Below are positions 5,907-7,400 of a stretch of DNA of 7,400 bases, piece by piece. This stretch comes from Nostoc cf. edaphicum LEGE 07299 (lineage in GTDB: Bacteria > Cyanobacteriota > Cyanobacteriia > Cyanobacteriales > Nostocaceae), in assembly GCF_015207245.1 (NCBI RefSeq), contig NZ_JADEXF010000150.1:1-7400 (forward strand). The letters are read 5' to 3'. Made by a program: the position numbers and the translations under genes. How positions within the stretch are numbered: position 1 is the first letter of the stretch; every line of letters starts with the position of its first letter. The notes below the pieces were generated by a model. The model did not search any database. It was not told the DNA's origin and saw only the letters and a program-made list of their open reading frames with translations.

Positions 5907-6015
5907 GAGTGCTGAGTGCTAATTCAGCTCCGAGTATCGAGTGCTGTTAGCGGTCGCGGGGCGTTTAGCCCGTGCTGAGTTAGAAATTTCACTCAGCACT
6001 CATAACTCAGCACTC
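5907..6015. repeat. Palindromic 'gtgctgagt' intergenic repeat
   Basis: The outer arms GAGTGCTGAGT (5907-5917) and ACTCAGCACTC (6005-6015) are perfect 11-bp inverted repeats. Inside are a perfect local hairpin GTGCTGAGT/ACTCAGCAC (5972-5980 with 5991-5999) and a GGGC-GTTTA-GCCC stem-loop (5959-5971). The unit 'gtgctgag' or its complement thus recurs several times. From memory, near-identical motifs (ggggcgtttagcccc next to gtgctgagt) are dispersed between genes in Nostoc and Anabaena genomes; this copy looks slightly degenerate. Confidence 0.65.
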
Positions 6016-6059
6016 TTGATAGTACTTCCCTTCACTAAGCGAGGTTATCTTTTAGCATC

Positions 6060-6470
6060 ATGAACGCGATTCAACCATCTAGACCACCATCACAACCTAT
6101 ACAAAAACGCCGTGTCACTCCTCGACCAAAGCGGCATCTTCGTCAACGTTCTTACAAGGTGATGGCACTGGAAAGCACAGCCAAAATAGCGGTCAATCTT
6201 GTGATTACAGCTGTTGCAGCATCTGCTTTAACACAACTCTTGCCTTATCATTGGTTACAGCAAGAAAAGTTGCGCGAAATTAGTACTGAAGTCAAGCTGA
6301 TGGAAGGACATGTCAATGGTTTACAGGCGGAATTTAGCCGTAACTTTGATCCGCAAGAAGCTAAAATTATTAGACAACGCCAAGGATACCGCTTCGATCC
6401 CAACCAACGTCAGATCGTGTTGATGAATCAAGATCGCCGAGAAGATGAGCAAAGAGAGCCGTCACCCTAA
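6060..6470 (+). CDS. Small single-pass membrane protein with coiled-coil, conserved-looking cyanobacterial hypothetical
   Basis: A 136-aa protein of unknown function. Order of parts: a proline- and arginine-rich basic cytoplasmic tail (residues 1-33, KRRVTPRPKRHLRQR), one transmembrane helix (about 41-62, IAVNLVITAVAASALTQLL), a probable coiled coil with heptad-like spacing (about 66-95, QQEKLREISTEVKLMEGHVNGLQAEF), then a polar stretch RFDPNQRQIVLMNQD and a charged tail. Positive residues before the helix predict the C-terminus outside. The topology resembles the divisome proteins FtsL/FtsB/DivIC, but that is shape only, with no sequence match I can claim. It resembles proteins annotated as hypothetical across cyanobacteria. 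The ATG at 6060 has only a distant GAGG (6041-6044); an internal ATG at codon 35 (MALESTAK) is an alternative start that would drop the basic tail. Its promoter must lie near the repeat at 5907-6015. Confidence 0.75.
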   Translation: MNAIQPSRPPSQPIQKRRVTPRPKRHLRQRSYKVMALESTAKIAVNLVITAVAASALTQLLPYHWLQQEKLREISTEVKLMEGHVNGLQAEFSRNFDPQEAKIIRQRQGYRFDPNQRQIVLMNQDRREDEQREPSP

Positions 6471-6695
6471 GACAAGTGGCGAATTTGGGATTATTTAGGT
6501 TTATTGTGATTCAGGCTACGTATAAACTGGGTGTTAATTTATATTATTGCTAACAAGTAATGGTTAATAGCTAATTTTTGAATAGCTATGTAGTTATCAT
6601 CTATTAGTCATTAGCTATACAGCGTCACTAAACTGTAGTTCAAAATTAATCAATTATTTTGAATTTTGAATCTCCCAGAAGAACTAATCTACCAA
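6471..6695. other. AT-rich convergent intergenic spacer with short repeats
   Basis: Between two convergent genes. It holds repeated AATAGCTA words (6566 and 6581), which also form a 7-bp dyad ATAGCTA/TAGCTAT (6567-6573 with 6583-6589), and further 'attagtcattagctat' runs at 6603-6618. No U-tract terminator is clear. Nothing coding was seen. Confidence 0.4.
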
Positions 6696-7400
6696 TTAGG
6701 ACGCTGATTGAGATAGTAACTCGTCTAGCCAATTTTCGAGTTGTAAACGCAAGCGACAACCAGTAATATCCTTATCGTTGTCGAGAGAGGGTAGTTGAGT
6801 AAGGGCACGACGATAATCAGCGATCGCACAATTCCAATCGCCCCAAAGATGGTAAGTCCTGCCGCGTTCAGCCCAAATATGACCCTCTAGTTGACCGAAA
6901 AGCAGTGCTACCTCAAAATTCTCAATTGCCACCTCGTATTGCCCCAAATCACGCCAGGTAATGCCTCGGTTGATCCACGCTCGGACATGGTGAGGTTTCA
7001 AATCAATTGCTTGATCGTAGTCGGCAAGTGCTACTGCTAATTCTCCACAAGCCGCGTAGTAATTTGCCCGATTATTATAAGCACTAGCCAAATAGGGATT
7101 AAGTTTAAGGGCGGTGTTGTAGTCGGAAAGCGCTTTTAGCCTTTCACCACTTTGAAAATAAATTAGTCCCCGGTTGTTGTAATCAACGGCATTGTGGGGG
7201 TGGCGGCAGATTAGTTGGGTTAAAAGTGCGATCGCTTCGGTATAATCTTCTTGTTGAGCCAACCTCAAAGCACAAGAGCGCAAGTCGCTATCCCCGAAAC
7301 TACATTTGCTACGATCGCTTTTCCTCCGCTCTTTAAGTTTACTTGTAGTATTTAGAACATTCTTATATTGGTTACTTTGCTGGTCATCGTCAGCTAAAAA
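6696..7400 (-). CDS. Tetratricopeptide (TPR) repeat protein, N-terminus beyond the window
   Basis: The frame is open from the right edge to a TAA at 6698-6696, giving about 234 visible residues. A TTG at 7283 is often taken as a start but the frame continues upstream without a stop to position 7400, through a polar, lysine/serine-rich stretch (TSKLKERRKSDRSKCSFGDSD), so the gene is 5'-partial here. From 7283 onward there are about five TPR units of 34 residues: DYTEAIALLTQLICRHP; AVDYNNRGLIYFQSGERLKAL; ASAYNNRANYYAACGELAVAL; VRAWINRGITWRDLGQYEVAI; GHIWAERGRTYHLWGDWNCAI, each ending in the usual helix with a P. The array closes with a capping helix LENWLDELLSQS. TPR arrays are protein-binding scaffolds; the partner is unknown. 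HIP1 sites lie inside at 6820 and 7228, as expected of a resident cyanobacterial gene. It converges on the small membrane protein gene. Confidence 0.85.
   Translation of the reverse strand, partial: FLADDDQQSNQYKNVLNTTSKLKERRKSDRSKCSFGDSDLRSCALRLAQQEDYTEAIALLTQLICRHPHNAVDYNNRGLIYFQSGERLKALSDYNTALKLNPYLASAYNNRANYYAACGELAVALADYDQAIDLKPHHVRAWINRGITWRDLGQYEVAIENFEVALLFGQLEGHIWAERGRTYHLWGDWNCAIADYRRALTQLPSLDNDKDITGCRLRLQLENWLDELLSQSAS

Larger units (their letters stand above)
5715..6059. other. 345-bp intergenic region between psaM and the membrane-protein gene
   Basis: No further gene is seen. It contains the possible psaM terminator near 5807 and a palindromic Nostocales-type repeat at 5907-6015. 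The promoter for the following gene should lie in or just after the repeat, but no clear elements were identified. Confidence 0.6.

Noticed and set aside
1..7400. CRISPR array or complete insertion sequence
   Set aside because: No regularly spaced direct repeats and no transposase reading frame were seen.

Overview
The window looks like chromosomal DNA of a filamentous, Nostoc/Anabaena-type cyanobacterium. The evidence is a psaM gene (a photosystem I subunit), six copies of the cyanobacterial octamer GCGATCGC (HIP1; positions 823, 1473, 4466, 5223, 6820 and 7228), a D-ribulose kinase of the cyanobacterial/chloroplast type, and an intergenic 'gtgctgagt' repeat of a kind common in Nostocales. 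Both ends cut through genes.

Layout. At the left, on the + strand, the 3' end of an AmpG-like MFS permease is followed after 17 bp by a complete BadF/BadG-type N-acetylhexosamine kinase. Together they suggest uptake and phosphorylation of cell-wall amino sugars (peptidoglycan recycling). Converging on them is a dienelactone-hydrolase-family gene (- strand). Next, also on the - strand, lies the most unusual gene in the window: a 385-residue protein joining an N-terminal PD-(D/E)XK nuclease domain directly to a restriction-modification target-recognition domain. The methyltransferase module expected between them is absent.

Upstream of that gene about 825 bp (3332-4156) hold no convincing gene but much secondary structure: a perfect 36-bp palindrome, a GC-rich hairpin cluster and a run of three stem-loops. 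The stretch from the hydrolase to the ribulose kinase contains no HIP1 site, which fits, but does not prove, acquisition of the nuclease segment.

The right half looks like core genome. A D-ribulose kinase (- strand) and psaM (+ strand, 43 aa) are divergent and share a 157-bp regulatory region with an HLR1/RpaB-like site. After a 345-bp gap with a possible psaM terminator and a Nostocales-type palindromic repeat comes a small conserved-looking single-pass membrane protein. The window closes with a TPR protein on the - strand whose reading frame runs past the right edge.

The genes do not form one pathway. The left pair is probably one transcript and psaM is probably monocistronic. The restriction-like gene has no methyltransferase partner in view.
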